Below are positions 10,700 through 23,130 of a stretch of DNA of 64,000 nucleotides, piece by piece. The DNA is from Lathyrus oleraceus (taxonomy: Eukaryota; Streptophyta; Magnoliopsida; Fabales; Fabaceae). Made by a program: the position numbers and the translations under genes. Under the pieces are notes generated by a model that saw only the letters and a program-made list of their open reading frames with translations, was not told the origin of the DNA and did no database searches. Within the stretch, counting starts at the first letter, position 1. The number at the start of each line of letters is the position of its first letter. Location of the stretch: the NCBI RefSeq assembly GCF_024323335.1, contig NC_066580.1, positions 87,529,391 to 87,593,390 of the forward strand. The letters are read 5' to 3'.

Positions 10700-11461
10700 G
10701 TATGTATAGGTATAACTCATAGAGTTAGGTGCCACTGGTAGGGATGGTGTATGTCATGTTGAGACATGTCTGTACAATGCATGGATATTGGTGTGGAGTG
10801 TCCATGATTGTTAATTTGAGGGGGAGTTTGGCTAACCTCCTCACGTTTGGTCAGCCTAGGGTCTGGTTGGCTGTTGACCTGTGTCACATGGGGTCTGGCT
10901 GTTGTGTGACACATTTGCAAGGAAGAATTCATCTCTCTCATTCCTAAGGGTGAATTTAATCTGAGAAGATTTTCAAAACTGTTGAAGTGCTTGCAAGCAG
11001 AAGATGTGACACTAGAAGAATATTTTCAAAGTAGTCTTATGGTGGAAGTATCTGAAAGGAATAATGGGAAAGGATTTAAGATCAATGTCAACTTGTGCCA
11101 AGTACAAGTATTTAATTGATTATCCTTGGAGCTCAAGATAACTGATGTTCTTAAAGATGTTGGAACATCTCTTCTTCAAGATCCTGTGCAGAATCACAGG
11201 AAGGATAGTACATTGGTTTATGATCTATCACTTTGGTGGCAGCAAAAGCATATAATCTCTGAAAAGGTTTCATGGCAAGAAACATGTTCAGCCTTGGTGT
11301 GTACAAGAAGAAGAAGACATCATAGTCTTGATGGTGGTTACTTGGATCAGTTTATCTCTGATCTAAGTAAGGAAGTGCATTGGCTAATGCACACTGTGAA
11401 GTTAAGAACAAGTGGCAGCACTCTTAACATCATGGAAACAGCCTTGCTTTAGGAAGTGGAA
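10700..11461 (+). repeat. Duplicated flank segment, copy 1
   Basis: These 762 bp, starting with the TSD GTATG, match 26224-26985 without indels and with about three substitutions. The segment belongs to the internal region of the outer Sirevirus-like element and should occur only to the right of the inner copia element. Here it sits between that element's left LTR and its leader. It includes one GAGGGGGAG purine tract. It has no supported gene. Confidence 0.92.
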
Positions 11462-12534
11462 CCACCGTCCGCTGACCGGGCAGCGGAACACCCGTTCCCG
11501 CTGTCCGGGCAGCGGACCCCCGGCTAACTCTGCGTAGTGTGATCGGTTGTCGAAATTTAATTTGATTTTATTAATTAAAGGAATTAATAATAATAATAAA
11601 GTGTTTATTATTGTCTTGTGGTGATCGGTTATGGCCTTAGTTTTCCTTTGTTTTGTTTTGGATTTTAAAATACGACCTGCGTGTCGTGCTTCTCTCTTAA
11701 TCTCCCAAATGTAACTTCTTTTCTCATCTCACTCCCTCGTATGTAAAACGAGTTTCTTTCATGTAATGTAATGATATGAAGAAAGCAAAGAAGTCAGTGC
11801 CAAAGGAAGACAACCTTGAAGATCTTGCTTGGAGAAGCTTAGATCGTTATAGGTTAGCTTAGGTTCTCTCATTGGCTTGGGAGAACAATTGCGCTAGGGG
11901 CCATAACTGTTTCATTTTGTTTATATGTATGTTGATGCATGTGTATGTATGTTGATGCATGTGAGAGACGGTTTATATGATAAACAAGCCGGTGAGATCA
12001 GTAAAATTGCAATTCCCTCAAAACTAAATATTAAGTTTTAAGCTTTCCAAGTTTTAACACTCATCAAGACTAGTAATGGAAATTGTAGGTTTCGCCTACG
12101 CGAGGTGCATGATCTATATATTAGTAAGGTGCGATGGGATAATTGTAATATCCAACTGTTAAAATAATGGGTCAAACTTAACTAAACAAATTATAATAAG
12201 ATTATATATGTTTAGAAGCAAGAGTTGGGAATAATCCATATGATGGATTAGAATAAGGAGTTATTCACCCAATTGAAATTTTCGAGAGTTGTATGAGATA
12301 CAATTGGAAGGAGTTCCTACCTAAATAACCTAGTTTTGTGTAATCCGCCTACGCGGACTTAGAACGAAGTGAAATATGGATCTCGACCCACTAGAAAATC
12401 TTCCAACGGGATTTTCCGAATCAGATGATGAGGGTAATTTGTTTTGAGTAAAATAGTGGGAGCATGTTTAATTAAAGGCCTAATTAAATATGCCAATGAT
12501 ACTTATATTTTCATTATTTCTTATGTAGATTACC
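11462..12534 (+). other. Untranslated leader of the inner copia element, PBS missing
   Basis: This is about 1.07 kb before the gag ATG. It opens with a GC-rich inverted-repeat cluster built on CCGCTG and CAGCGG words at 11467-11524 that could form a strong hairpin. A 20-bp unit is repeated twice at 11924-11963, and CGCCTACGCG-type words occur near 12094 and 12347. No TGGTATCAGAGC primer site is found. Confidence 0.7.
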
Positions 12535-15500
12535 ATGACAACAAACACCTCTAACAACATTTTGCGATCGATCCTTGACAAGGAAAAATTGTCTGGGACA
12601 AATTTTCTGGATTGGCACCGAAACCTGAGGATTGTCCTCAAACATGATAAAAAGCTGTATGTCTTGGAGACACCTGTTCTTGAAGAGGAACCTCCTAGCT
12701 CTGCACCTAAGGCAGAAAGAGATGCTTATAAGAAGCATGTCGATGATGCCAATGAAACTGCTTGTCTCATGCTAGCTACCATGAACTCAGAATTGCAAAA
12801 GCAACATGAGAACATGTCAGCATTCGATATGATCGAACACCTGAAGCTGCTCTATCAAGAGCAAGCAAGGCATGAGAGGTTTGAAGTTTCAAAAGCCCTT
12901 TTTCAAGGCAAGTTAGCTGAGGGAGCCTCTGTAGGTCCCCATGTACTCAAGATGATTGGGTATGTGGAAAACCTTGATAGACTGGGTTTTCCCCTCGGAA
13001 AGGAACTTGCGACTGATTTGATCTTGCAATCGTTGCCAGATAGATTCAGTCAGTTTGTCCTAAATTTCAATATGAATGATATGGACAAATCGCTTCCTGA
13101 GTTGCTAGCCATGTTAAGAACGGCTGAGCAGAATCTGAAGTCAAAAGGGAAGTCCATTCTGATGATCGGAAATGGAAAGAGACAGAACAAAAGGCCCATC
13201 AAGCAGGGTGATAAAGGGAAAGGCAAGGAAGTTGTCAAACCCAAACCCACCGTTGCTGCTTTGAAGCCTAGTGGAGGCATAGCAAAAGCAGGCACCTGCT
13301 TCCATTGCGGTAAAACCGGACACTGGAAGAGAAACTGCCCAAAGTACCTGGAAGATAAGAAGAATGGAGTAGAGACTTCAACTTCAGGTATTTTTGTTAT
13401 TGAAATTAATTTATCTACTTCTGTGACATGGGTATTAGATACTGGATGTGGTTCTCACATTTGTACAAATGTGCAGGGACTAAAAAGGAGTAGAAAATTG
13501 GCAAAAGGTGAAGTCGACCTACGAGTTGGCAATGGAGCAAAGGTTGCTGCTTTAGCCATAGGAACTTATGGATTGACTTTACCTAGTGGTTTAATAATTC
13601 AGTTAGAGAACTGTTATTATGTACCTGCAATTAGCAGGAATATTATTTCCGTTTCTTGTTTGGACAAGTTTGGTTTTTCATTTATAATAAAGAACAATTG
13701 TTGCTCAATTTATTTGAATGATATATTCTATGCTACTGCACAGATGAACAATGGACTATATGTCCTTGATCTTGAAATGCCTATTTATAACATTAATACT
13801 AAAAGGATGAAACCAAATGAGTTAAATCCAACTTACCTTTGGCATTGTCGGTTAGGCCACATAAATGAGAAACGCATTTCCAAACTCCATAAAGATGGAC
13901 TCTTGGACTCTTTTGATTATGAATCATATGAGACATGCAGATCTTGTTTAATTGGAAAGATGACAAAGTCCCCATTCACAGGAAAAGGTGAAAGGGCTAA
14001 TGATCTTTTGGCCCTCATACATACTGATGTATGCGGACCACTGAACATACCAGCCAGAGGAGGTTTTCAATATTCATCACATTTACTGATGATTTCAGTA
14101 GATATGGTTATGTGTATTTAATGAAACACAAATCAGAGTCCTTTGAAAAGTTCAAGGAATTCAAGAATGAAGTACAAAACCAACTAGGTAAGAATATTAA
14201 AACTCTTCGATCAGATCGAGGTGGTGAGTATTTAAGCCTAGAGTTTGATGACCATCTAAAAGAGTGTGGGATACTATCCCAACTTACTCCTCCTGGAACA
14301 CCCCAATGGAATGGTGTATCTGAGAGAAGAAATCGAACCCTGTTGGACATGGTCCGATCCATGATGAGTCACGCCGATCTTCCAAACTCCTTTTGGGGAC
14401 ATGCGCTATTGACAGCAGCTTACACACTTAACCGTGTTCCATCCAAAAAGGTTGATAAAACACCATATGAGATATGGAGTGGTAAGAGACCACATATGTC
14501 TTACATGAAGATTTGGGGTTGCGAAGTTTATGTGAAACGACAAATTTCAACTAAGCTTGAGCCCAAATCTGACCAATGCTTATTTGTGGGGTATCCTAAA
14601 GAAACAAGAGGATATTACTTCTACAATCCTTCTGAGGGCAAAGTGTTTGTCGCTCGAACTGGAGTTTTCCTAGAAAAGGATTTTATTTCCAAAGGAACCA
14701 GTGGGAGGAAAGTAGAGCTTGAAGAAATTCAAGAATCGCAAAGCATTGATACACCTATGGAGGAATTAGAGCAGGAAACACAAGTAGTTGTGGAAGAACA
14801 ACCTGCTCAAGTAGAACAAGACCAGCGTAGGTCAAGCAGGATACGTCACCTACCTGAAAGATATGGATATCTCATAACAGATCAAGGTGATGTATTACTC
14901 ATGGATCAAGATGAGCCTGTGACCTACCAAGAGGCCATAACTGGTCCCGAGTCTGAGAAGTGGCTAGAGGCCATGAAATCCGAAATAGATTCCATGTACA
15001 CGAACCAAGTTTGGAACTTGGTAGAACCTCCTGTAGGAGTTAATCCTATAGGATGCAAGTGGGTCTTCAAAAAGAAGACTGACATGGATGGTAAGGTACA
15101 TACCTATAAGGCAAGACTGGTTGCAAAAGGATATAAACAAATTCATGGCGTTGACTATGATGAAACCTTTTCACCAGTTGCAATGCTTAAATCTATTCGA
15201 ATTTTACTTGCTATCGCTGCATATCATGATTATGAAATATGGCAAATGGATGTCAAAACTGCTTTCCTTAATGGGAATCTTCTTGAGGATGTGTACATGA
15301 CACAGCCTGAAGGATTTGACATACTAGAAGAAGCCCATAAGATATGTAAGCTACAAAGATCAATCTATGGATTGAAGCAAGCTTCCAGAAGCTGGAATCT
15401 TCGTTTTGATGAAACAGTAAAACAATATGGATTCATTAAGAACGAAGATGAGCCTTGTGTCTACAAGAAGGTTAGTGGGAGCATGATCGTGTTCCTGGTA

Positions 15501-16493
15501 TTATATGTAGATGACATATTACTCATTGGAAACGATGTCCCTACCCTGCAACAAGTAAAGACTTGGTTGGGGAAATGCTTTTCTATGAAGGACCTAGGTG
15601 AAGCAGCCTATATATTAGGAATCAGAATCTATAGAGATAGATCACAAAAACTGCTTGGCCTAAGTCAGAGTACATACATAGACAAAGTGCTGAGATGCTT
15701 TAATATGCATGATTCCAAGAAAGGATTCATACCTATGCAACATGGCATGTGTCTATCAAAAACACAATCCCCTTCAACTAAGGAAGAAAGGGAACGCATG
15801 AATAAGATTCCATATGCATCTGCAATAGGATCTATCATGTATGCCATGTTATGTACTCGACCAGATGTCTCGTATGCTTTAAGTGCAACGAGTAAATACC
15901 AATCTGATCCTGGTGATGCCCATTGGGTAGCTGTTAAGAATATCCTTAAGTACTTGAGAAGGACTAAGGACTCATTCTTGATATATGGAGGTCAGGAAGA
16001 ATTGGCTGTAATTGGTTACACCGATGCTAGCTTCCAGACAGATAAGGATGACTTTAGATCGCAATCTGGTTATGTGTTTTGCTTAAACGGTGGCGCTGTG
16101 AGCTGGAAAAGTTCAAAGCAAGATACAGTTGCTGATTCTACAACCGAGGCCGAGTATATTGCTGCCTCAAGTGCAGCAAAGGAAGCTGTTTGGATCAAAA
16201 AGTTCGTTAGTGAACTTGACATAGTTCCTAGCATTGTGGATCCCATTGGTCTCTATTGTGATAACAATGGTGCTATCGCACAAGCTAAGGAGCCTAGATC
16301 TCACCAACGATCCAAACACATACTTAGGCGTTATCACCTCATTCGAGAGATAATAGATAGAGGAGATGTGAAAATATGTAGAGTACCTACACTCGACAAT
16401 ATTGCTGACCCACTGACAAAGCCTCTTGCGCAGCAGAAGCATGATGGCCATACTAGGTCTATGGGCATTAGGGATATGTCTAATTGGCTCTAG
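12535..16493 (+). pseudogene. Inner copia gag-pol polyprotein with one frameshift
   Basis: The ATG at 12535 starts a gag domain (SGTNFLDWHRNLRIVLKH), with a CCHC knuckle at residues 255-268 (CFHCGKTGHWKRNC) and protease DTGCGSH near residue 302. The pre-integrase region follows (WHCRLGHI), then the start of integrase (LIHTDVCGPL). A one-base deletion near 14073 shifts the frame, and the first frame stops at 14121. In the other frame integrase continues (DDFSRYGYVYL, SDRGGEY, NGVSERRNRT). Next come RT (KWVFKKK, WQMDVKTAFLNG, LYVDDILLIGND) and RNase H (ADSTTEAEYIAA), to the stop at 16493. Apart from the frameshift the coding region is intact, so decay has been slight. Confidence 0.93.
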
Positions 16494-16497
16494 TGCT

Positions 16498-16507
16498 AGT
16501 GGGAGAT
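16498..16507 (+). other. Polypurine tract of the inner copia element
   Basis: AGTGGGAGAT lies directly before the right LTR (TGTTGGTG). It is the expected primer for plus-strand DNA synthesis. Confidence 0.85.
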
Positions 16508-16692
16508 TGTTGGTGTAAGCCCTAGAGGCCAATACTTTTGGTACTTGTATCGAATTATTTATTAATAATAAAAGGCATTTTTCTTTATTATGTTTGTTTA
16601 ATAAAGTCCCTGGAATAGATAGTCCATTTAATGTATCAAGTATGACTTAATCATGAGATCACATTAAACATAAGGACACTATTCTTAAAGTG

Positions 16693-16697
16693 TCCGT
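16693..16697. other. Target-site duplication TCCGT (chromovirus), left copy
   Basis: TCCGT at 16693-16697 is repeated at 25048-25052. The uninterrupted sequence is seen in the left copia LTR near 9525. Confidence 0.95.
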
Positions 16698-18603
16698 TGT
16701 AACACCCCGATAAAATAAGGCTAATTATTTAATTTGAATTAATATAATATTTATTAATTTAATTAATTAATTGGAAATATTATTGGATTATTATTATTAT
16801 TTTGGAAAATATATATATATTGGAAATAAGAGAAAGAGTCCCATTTGGTAAAAAGAAAGTTTCACGTGAAAACAGAGAAACGATCGTGAAAGAGGAAAAG
16901 GGCAAAGAGACAGAGCAAGGGCTGAAGGTTGAAGAGAGAAAAGCTTGGAGCTCAAAGATTTGCCGGATTAATCAGGTAAGGGGGGTTTATCGTCGATTAA
17001 TGGGTATTATGGGATAATATGTGATGGGTAGTGATAAGCCGTTAATTTGACCCTAATTGGGATTGTTGATGCTGAAGAATTGAATTGGATAAATTGTATT
17101 TAGACTGTAATTGAATCTGTGTTTGGGTTAGTTGTGGAATTCCGAACGTATAGCTTTTTACGGAATCGGAATCGGAGGTCCGGAAGTCCTCCAACGGCGG
17201 AAAATGCGGAGAATTCTGCATTCTGCCTTGTGTTAGCGCAGGAACTGCTGTTTTGTCTGCGTTAACCGGTTAACCCAGGGTGTTAACCGGTTAACACTGT
17301 TTTGAATTGTGAAAATGTACTGTTTTGCCTGCGTTAACCGGTTAACCCAGAGCGTTAACCGGTTAACACTGTTGCGTTTTGCCAGAAAATGTGTTTTTGC
17401 CTGCGTTAACCGGTTAACCCAGGGCGTTAACCGGTTAACACTGTTGCAGAGTGGAAAAATTGGCTTTTTAATGTTGTGTATATAATTGAGAGTTGGCCTA
17501 TGTTGGCGTATGATGTAATAGGGATTATTCCCGCTGTTTTGAGCAGTATAGGTATTAGTAGAGTGTGCTAATACTGTGTTTAATTGATTTACATGATAAT
17601 GATGTGTTGATGATGTATGATGGCATGCATAATAATGTGAATGTATATATTATGCCTGTAATTGTGAATGGACTGTTGTATGGCTTAGAGTGTGAGCTTA
17701 TGTCCAGTGTGAATTGTTGTTGATGCTGCATTTGCTAGATGATTAGCGTGCATAGCATAGCCTTTGGGGCTGTAGCTAATTCCCATGGTGAGGAATTAGT
17801 GAGTGAATCATTGTGGATTTGTTGTTGATGTTTGCATGCTAGATGATTAGTGTGCATAGTCTAGCCTTCGGGGCTGTAGCTAATTCCCATGGTGAGGAAT
17901 TAGTGAGTGAGTCATTAGATCTCAAATGAGTGGGACTAGTGAGCTTAGTAGCCGTATCTGGAGGGATCGGTGAGCTTGAACTATATGTTCAAGAATAGTC
18001 GGTACCGCATGTGTGGAGTCTCATTGCATAATGTATGTATGGCGTATAATATGAATGGATGTATTCCAATATTATACGTGTGTTTGTGTTGTTATGGAGT
18101 ATGAGTTGAGATTATACTTGTGCTGTATATTGATGTTGAGCTGATGTGCTATTACTGATTGTATGTTGCGATTAGGGTGATTAATGTGTTAAATTGCTTA
18201 ACATGACATTATATTCTATAATGTTTATTATATTGATTGAGGAACTCACCCTTACAACTATTTTTCAGGTAACGAGAAATGAGTTGAGTAGAAGCGAATG
18301 CTTGGAGTCTAGTGTAGTCTCCTTAGTGGGTCGTGCTCTGATAGATGTAACATCGGGATGGGATGTTTTATGTTGTTGAATAATTTACATGTGAATGTTA
18401 CATGTTTTACATGATTGAGGAGATCTCTATCCGCTGCGTTTTATGCAAATGTTCATGTTTTGAATTAATAAAAGAGCATGACCGTTATATTGTTGAATGG
18501 TGTGAATAATTGTGTGACACCCTTGAATGGCATAATTACTCTGAATTGTTATATGTTTATTATTTTTAATTAAATATTTGGGGTATTTTAGAAGGGTGTT
18601 ACA
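16698..18603 (+). repeat. 5' LTR of the chromovirus
   Basis: It begins TGTAACACCCCGATAAAAT and ends GGGTGTTACA. It contains six copies of a 14-bp palindrome. It also has two copies of a GATTAG(C/T)GTGCATAG...GTAGCTAATTCCCATGG segment near 17738 and 17842. Confidence 0.95.
17261..17439. repeat. Six GTTAACCGGTTAAC palindromes in a 72-bp tandem array (5' LTR)
   Basis: Perfect 14-bp palindromes start at 17261, 17282, 17333, 17354, 17405 and 17426. They form three 72-bp units, each with two palindromes 21 bp apart. The array is repeated in the 3' LTR, starting at 23705. Such spacing (two helical turns) suits cooperative protein binding, but the binding factor is unknown. Confidence 0.9.
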
Positions 18604-18607
18604 TTAG

Positions 18608-18619
18608 TGGTATCAGAGC
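18608..18619 (+). other. Primer binding site of the chromovirus
   Basis: TGGTATCAGAGC begins four bases after the 5' LTR and is complementary to initiator tRNA-Met. Confidence 0.92.
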
Positions 18620-18728
18620 ATAGTCGGTCGAGTCTTGTCGTAATTATTCTGTTTCCCCTGTACGGGATAGGTGTTGTGTAACCCTATCAGTACTTATTGT
18701 TTTAGTTTGTTTGGGTTTCAGAATAGAG

Positions 18729-19691
18729 ATGGCTGGAAGAGGTAGAGATGATGCTGCGATTGCTGAGGCTCTGGGTATGCTAGCTGGAGTACTTGGAGGG
18801 AACCCGAACGTTGTGGGAATGGGAGCTGCTCGTCAACTGAGTGAGTTCCAGAAGAACAATCCTCCAATGTTCAAGGGAGCATACGATCCAGATGGCGCTC
18901 AGAAGTGGTTGAAGGAGATCGAGAGAATCTTCCGAGTGACTGAGTGTGCCGATAACCAGAAGGTCAGGTTCGGTACGCATATGCTGTCAGAAGAAGCTGA
19001 TGATTGGTGGGTTGCTACCCACACTGAGTTGGAAACTGCGGGGAATGCTGAAATCACTTGGGCTGTGTTCAGAGAGAGATTCCTGAGGAAGTACTTTCCA
19101 GAGGATGTCAGAGGAAAGAAAGAGATAGAATTCTTGGAATTGAAGCAGGGTAACAAGTCTGTTACTGAGTATGCTGCTAAGTTCACAGAGCTGTCGAAAT
19201 ATTACACTCCCTATAATGAGGCTGCTGGAGAATTTTCGAAATGTGTGAAGTTTGAGAACGGGCTGCGTCCTGAGATCAAACAGGCTATTGGATATCAGCG
19301 GATCAGAGTGTTTTCTGACTTGGTTGACTGTTGCAGGATTTTTGAACAGGATTCCAAAGCCAGAGCAGAGAGCTATCAACAACGGGTTGATAGGAAAGGC
19401 AAGAATCAGAATGATCGTGGAAAACCGTATGCAGCTGGCAAAGGTTTTCAGAAGCAGAGTGGGATGAAGAGGCCTAGTGGGGGAGACTCTAGTGCTCCTG
19501 TTAAGTGTTATAGATGTGGTCGGGCCGGACATCGGGTCCATGAGTGTACCAGTGCTGAGATGAAGTGTTTCAAGTGTGGCAAAGGTGGTCATTTGGCTGC
19601 AGAGTGCCGATTGAAGACTGTAACTTGTTTCAACTGTGGAGAGTTGGGTCATATCAGTCTACAGTGTCCTAAGCCGAAGAAAGAGAATTAG
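18729..19691 (+). CDS. Chromovirus gag, ended by an in-frame TAG before pol
   Basis: The ATG at 18729 (MAGRGRDDAA) is preferred over the upstream TTG. A retrotransposon gag domain follows (WLKEIERIFRV, EADDWW, FLRKYFPEDVR, FLELKQGNKSVTEY). The C-terminus has a basic region and three CCHC zinc knuckles: CYRCGRAGHRVHEC, CFKCGKGGHLAAEC and CFNCGELGHISLQC. The TAG at 19689-19691 is the only thing separating gag from pol, because the same frame runs straight on into protease. Relatives normally have one gag-pol frame, so the stop is either a recent nonsense change or, less likely, a read-through site. Confidence 0.92.
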   Translation: MAGRGRDDAAIAEALGMLAGVLGGNPNVVGMGAARQLSEFQKNNPPMFKGAYDPDGAQKWLKEIERIFRVTECADNQKVRFGTHMLSEEADDWWVATHTELETAGNAEITWAVFRERFLRKYFPEDVRGKKEIEFLELKQGNKSVTEYAAKFTELSKYYTPYNEAAGEFSKCVKFENGLRPEIKQAIGYQRIRVFSDLVDCCRIFEQDSKARAESYQQRVDRKGKNQNDRGKPYAAGKGFQKQSGMKRPSGGDSSAPVKCYRCGRAGHRVHECTSAEMKCFKCGKGGHLAAECRLKTVTCFNCGELGHISLQCPKPKKEN

Positions 19692-22600
19692 TCAGGAGGC
19701 AAGGTCTTTGCTCTATCGGGTTCTGAGACTTCTGCAGATGATCGTTTGATCAGAGGTACGTGTTATATTAATGGCTTTCCTCTTGTAGCTATTATTGACA
19801 CAGGTGCTACTCATTCCTTTATATCTTTGGATTGTGCTGTGAAACTTAAGTTAGAGATATCTGAGATGCTTGGTAGTATGGTGATTGATACTCCTGCAAA
19901 GGGTTCAGTGACTACTACTTCAGTTTGTTTGAATTGTCCTTTGAGTATTTTTGGTAGAGACTTTGGGATAGACCTTGTGTGTCTTCCCCTAGTGCAGATT
20001 GATGTTATCTTGGGTATGAACTGGTTGGTGTTTAACCGAGTTTCTATCAATTGTTTTGATAAGACTGTGATATTTCCTGAGGTTGAGGAAGGAAAGGATT
20101 TGTTTCTATCAGCGAGACAAGTGGATGAGGCAGTAGCAGATGGGGCAGAGTTGTTCATGCTGTTAGCGACTTTGGAGGCTAAAGATAAACTGGTGATTTG
20201 TGATCTAGCCGTGGTGTGTGATTTTCCTGATGTGTTTCCTGAAGAAGTGAATGAATTACCGCCAGAGCGTGAAGTTGAGTTCTCGATTGATTTGGTACCT
20301 GGTACTAGACCGATATCGATGGCTCCGTACCGTATGTCTGCTGTTGAGTTAACTGAATTGAAGAGTCAGTTGGAAGATCTGTTGGATAAGAAATTTATTC
20401 GTCCGAGTGTGTCACCGTGGGGTGCACCAGTGTTATTGGTTAAGAAGAAAGAAGGTACTATGAGGTTGTGTGTGGATTACAGGCAACTGAATAAAGTGAC
20501 GATCAAGAATCGGTATCCTTTGCCGAGGATCGATGATTTGATGGACCAGTTGGTTGGTGCGAGTGTGTTCAGCAAAATAGATTTGAGATCGGGATATCAT
20601 CAGATACGTGTGAAAGCTGGGGATATTCAGAAGACTGCTTTCAGAACAAGGTATGGACATTATGAGTATTCTGTAATGCCTTTTGGTGTGACTAATGCGC
20701 CTGGAGTATTTATGGAGTATATGAATAGGATTTTCCATCCGTACCTAGATAAGTTTGTTGTGGTGTTTATTGATGACATTTTGGTGTATTCGAAATCTGA
20801 AGAAGAGCATGCTGAGCATTTGAGAGTGGTTTTAGAAGTTCTACGAGAAAAGAAGTTATTTGCTAAACTGTCTAAGTGTGAATTTTGGTTAGAGGAGGTT
20901 AGTTTTCTTGGTCATGTGATTTCAAGAGGTGGTGTTGTTGTTGATCCTTCTAAGATAGAAGCGGTGTCTAAGTGGGAAGCTCCGAAGTCTGTTGCTGAGA
21001 TTCGAAGTTTTCTTGGTTTGGCTGGTTATTATAGGAAGTTCATTGAGGGATTTTCTAAGTTGGCGTTACCGTTGACGATGTTGACTAGAAAGGGGCAAGC
21101 GTTTGTTTGGGACTCGAAATGTGAAGAAGGTTTCCAAGAATTAAAGAGAAGGTTGACTACTGCTCCTATTCTGATATTACCGAGTTCGTCGGAATCATTT
21201 GAGGTTTACTGTGATGCTTCATTGTTGGGTTTGGGTGGTGTGTTGATGCAGAATAAGCAGGTTATAGCTTATGCTTCGAGACAACTGAGAGTTCATGAGA
21301 GGAACTATCCGACGCACGATTTAGAGTTGGCAGCTGTGGTATTTGTTCTGAAGTTATGGAGACATTATTTGTACGGGTCTAGATTTGAAGTTTTCAGTGA
21401 CCATAAAAGTTTAAAGTATTTGTTTGATCAGAAAGAGCTGAATATGAGACAGAGGAGATGGTTAGAATTTCTGAAGGATTATGATTTTGGTTTGAATTAC
21501 CATCCGGGTAAAGCAAACGTAGTGGCTGATGCATTGAGTCGGAAATCATTGCATATGTCTATGTTAATGGTTAAGGAATTGGATTTAATTGAGCAGTTTA
21601 GAGACTTGAGTCTGGTGTGTGAGAGTACTCACAATAGTGTTAAATTGGGAATGTTGAAGTTAACCAGTGGTATTCTGGACGAGATCAGAGAGGGTCAGAA
21701 ATCCGATATGCTTTTGGTTGATAAGTTGACTTTAGTGAATCAAGGCCAAGGTGGTGAATTCAGAGTTGATGAGAATGGTGTTTTGAAATTTGGTAATCGG
21801 GTGTGTATTCCGGATGTTGCCGAACTTAAGAAGAGTATTCTTGAAGAAGGACATCGTAGTGGTTTGAGTATTCATCCTGGAGCTACGAAGATGTATCATG
21901 ATTTGAAAAAGTTATTTTGGTGGCCGGGAATGAAAAGAGAAATTGCAAGTTTTGTTTATTCCTGTTTGACTTGTCAGAAGTCGAAGATTGAGCATCAGAA
22001 GTCGTCTGGGCTAATGCAACCGTTGGCTATTCCAGAGTGGAAGTGGGATAGTATCAGCATGGATTTTGTTTCTGGTTTGCCGAGGACAAGTAGGAATTTT
22101 GAAGCTATTTGGGTGATTGTTGATAGATTGACAAAATCGGCTCATTTCATTCCGATCAGAATGGATTATCCGTTAGAGAGACTAGCTGAGTTGTATATTG
22201 AGAAGATTGTAAGTTTGCATGGTATTCTGTCTAGTATTGTTTCGGACAGAGATCCTAGATTTACATCGAAGTTTTGGGAAGGTTTGCAGAGGGCTTTGGG
22301 AACTAAGCTGAGATTGAGTTCTGCATATCATCCGCAGACTGATGGTCAGACTGAGAGGACCATTCAGTCATTAGAGGATCTTTTGAGAGCTTGTGTTTTG
22401 GAAAAGGGAGGCGCTTGGGATTGTTATTTACCTTTGATTGAGTTTACCTACAACAATAGTTTTCATTCGAGCATTGGTATGGCACCGTTTGAAGCTTTGT
22501 ATGGTAGGAGGTGTCGGACACCGTTATGTTGGTATGAGTCCGGTGAGAGTGCTGTGGTTGGACCGGAGATTGTTCAACAGACTACAGAAAAGATTAAGAT

Positions 22601-23099
22601 GATTCAGGAGAAGATGAGAATTGCTCAGAGTCGTCAGAAGAGTTATCATGATAAGAGGAGGAAATCACTTGAGTTCCAAGAGGGAGATCATGTGTTTCTT
22701 CGCGTTACTCCGATAACTGGTGTTGGTCGAGCTTTGAAGTCGAAAAAGTTGACACCTCGATTTATTGGTCCTTATCAGATTTTGGAGAGGATAGGGGAAG
22801 TAGCCTATCGTGTCGCTTTACCGCCGTCGCTTGCGAATTTGCATGAGGTTTTTCATGTGTCTCAGTTGAGGAGGTACATTCATGATCCGTCGCATGTAGT
22901 CCAAGTAGATGATGTACAGGTGAGAGATAACCTGACTGTTGAAACATCACCTATGAGGATCGAGGATCGAGAGTTGAAGCAGTTGCGGGGTAAAGAGATT
23001 GCCTTGGTGAAGGTAGCTTGGGGAGGACCAGCAGGTGGCAATGTGACTTGGGAACTAGAGAGTAAGATGAAGGAGTCTTACCCAGAGTTGTTCGCTTGA
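19692..23099 (+). CDS. Chromovirus pol: protease, RT, RNase H, integrase, chromodomain
   Basis: The frame continues from gag after the TAG and there is no separate ATG start at its beginning. Domains in order: aspartic protease ([12 protein letters not shown]), RT ([15 protein letters not shown] motif, [11 protein letters not shown], active site FIDDILVYS), RNase H ([34 protein letters not shown]) and integrase. Integrase has zinc ligands ([18 protein letters not shown]) and DDE residues ([29 protein letters not shown]), then a GPY/F module ([17 protein letters not shown]). The end ([25 protein letters not shown]) is a divergent chromodomain, the part thought to direct integration to marked chromatin. 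No break was seen from 19692 to the stop at 23099. Confidence 0.93.
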   Translation, partial: SGGKVFALSGSETSADDRLIRGTCYINGFPLVAIIDTGATHSFISLDCAVKLKLEISEMLGSMVIDTPAKGSVTTTSVCLNCPLSIFGRDFGIDLVCLPLVQIDVILGMNWLVFNRVSINCFDKTVIFPEVEEGKDLFLSARQVDEAVADGAELFMLLATLEAKDKLVICDLAVVCDFPDVFPEEVNELPPEREVEFSIDLVPGTRPISMAPYRMSAVELTELKSQLEDLLDKKFIRPSVSPWGAPVLLVKKKEGTMRLCVDYRQLNKVTIKNRYPLPRIDDLMDQLVGASVFSKIDLRSGYHQIRVKAGDIQKTAFRTRYGHYEYSVMPFGVTNAPGVFMEYMNRIFHPYLDKFVVVFIDDILVYSKSEEEHAEHLRVVLEVLREKKLFAKLSKCEFWLEEVSFLGHVISRGGVVVDPSKIEAVSKWEAPKSVAEIRSFLGLAGYYRKFIEGFSKLALPLTMLTRKGQAFVWDSKCEEGFQELKRRLTTAPILILPSSSESFEVYCDASLLGLGGVLMQNKQVIAYASRQLRVHERNYPTHDLELAAVVFVLKLWRHYLYGSRFEVFSDHKSLKYLFDQKELNMRQRRWLEFLKDYDFGLNYHPGKANVVADALSRKSLHMSMLMVKELDLIEQFRDLSLVCESTHNSVKLGMLKLTSGILDEIREGQKSDMLLVDKLTLVNQGQGGEFRVDENGVLKFGNRVCIPDVAELKKSILEEGHRSGLSIHPGATKMYHDLKKLFWWPGMKREIASFVYSCLTCQKSKIEHQKSSGLMQPLAIPEWKWDSISMDFVSGLPRTSRNFEAIWVIVDRLTKSAHFIPIRMDYPLERLAELYIEKIVSLHGILSSIVSDRDPRFTSKFWEGLQRALGTKLRLSSAYHPQTDGQTERTIQSLEDLLRACVLEKGGAWDCYLPLIEFTYNNSFHSSIGMAPFEALYGRRCRTPLCWYESGESAVVGPEIVQQTTEKIKMIQEKMRIAQSRQKSYHDKRRKSLEFQEGDHVFLRVTPITGVGRALKSKKLTPRFIGPYQILERIGEVAYRVALPPSLANLHEVFHVSQLRRYIHDPSHVVQVDDVQVRDNLTVETSPMRIEDRELKQLRGKEIALVKVAWGGPAGGNVTWELESKMKESYPELFA

Positions 23100-23130
23100 G
23101 GTATGTTTTCGAGGACGAAAACTCTTTTAG

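Noticed and set aside
10717..10947. Overlapping 72-74 codon frames on both strands (also at 26241-26471)
   Set aside because: They lie in the non-coding interior of the Sirevirus-like element and are present twice only because of the 762-bp duplication.
12514..12738. Minus-strand frames overlapping copia gag
   Set aside because: Shadows of the gag coding sequence on the other strand.
16802..17017. 71-codon lysine/glutamate-rich frame, also at 23246-23461
   Set aside because: It lies inside both chromovirus LTRs. It is duplicated only because the LTRs are, and shows no domain.
17261..17439. CRISPR-like array
   Set aside because: The repeats are 14-bp palindromes in a plant LTR and the spacers are themselves repeated.
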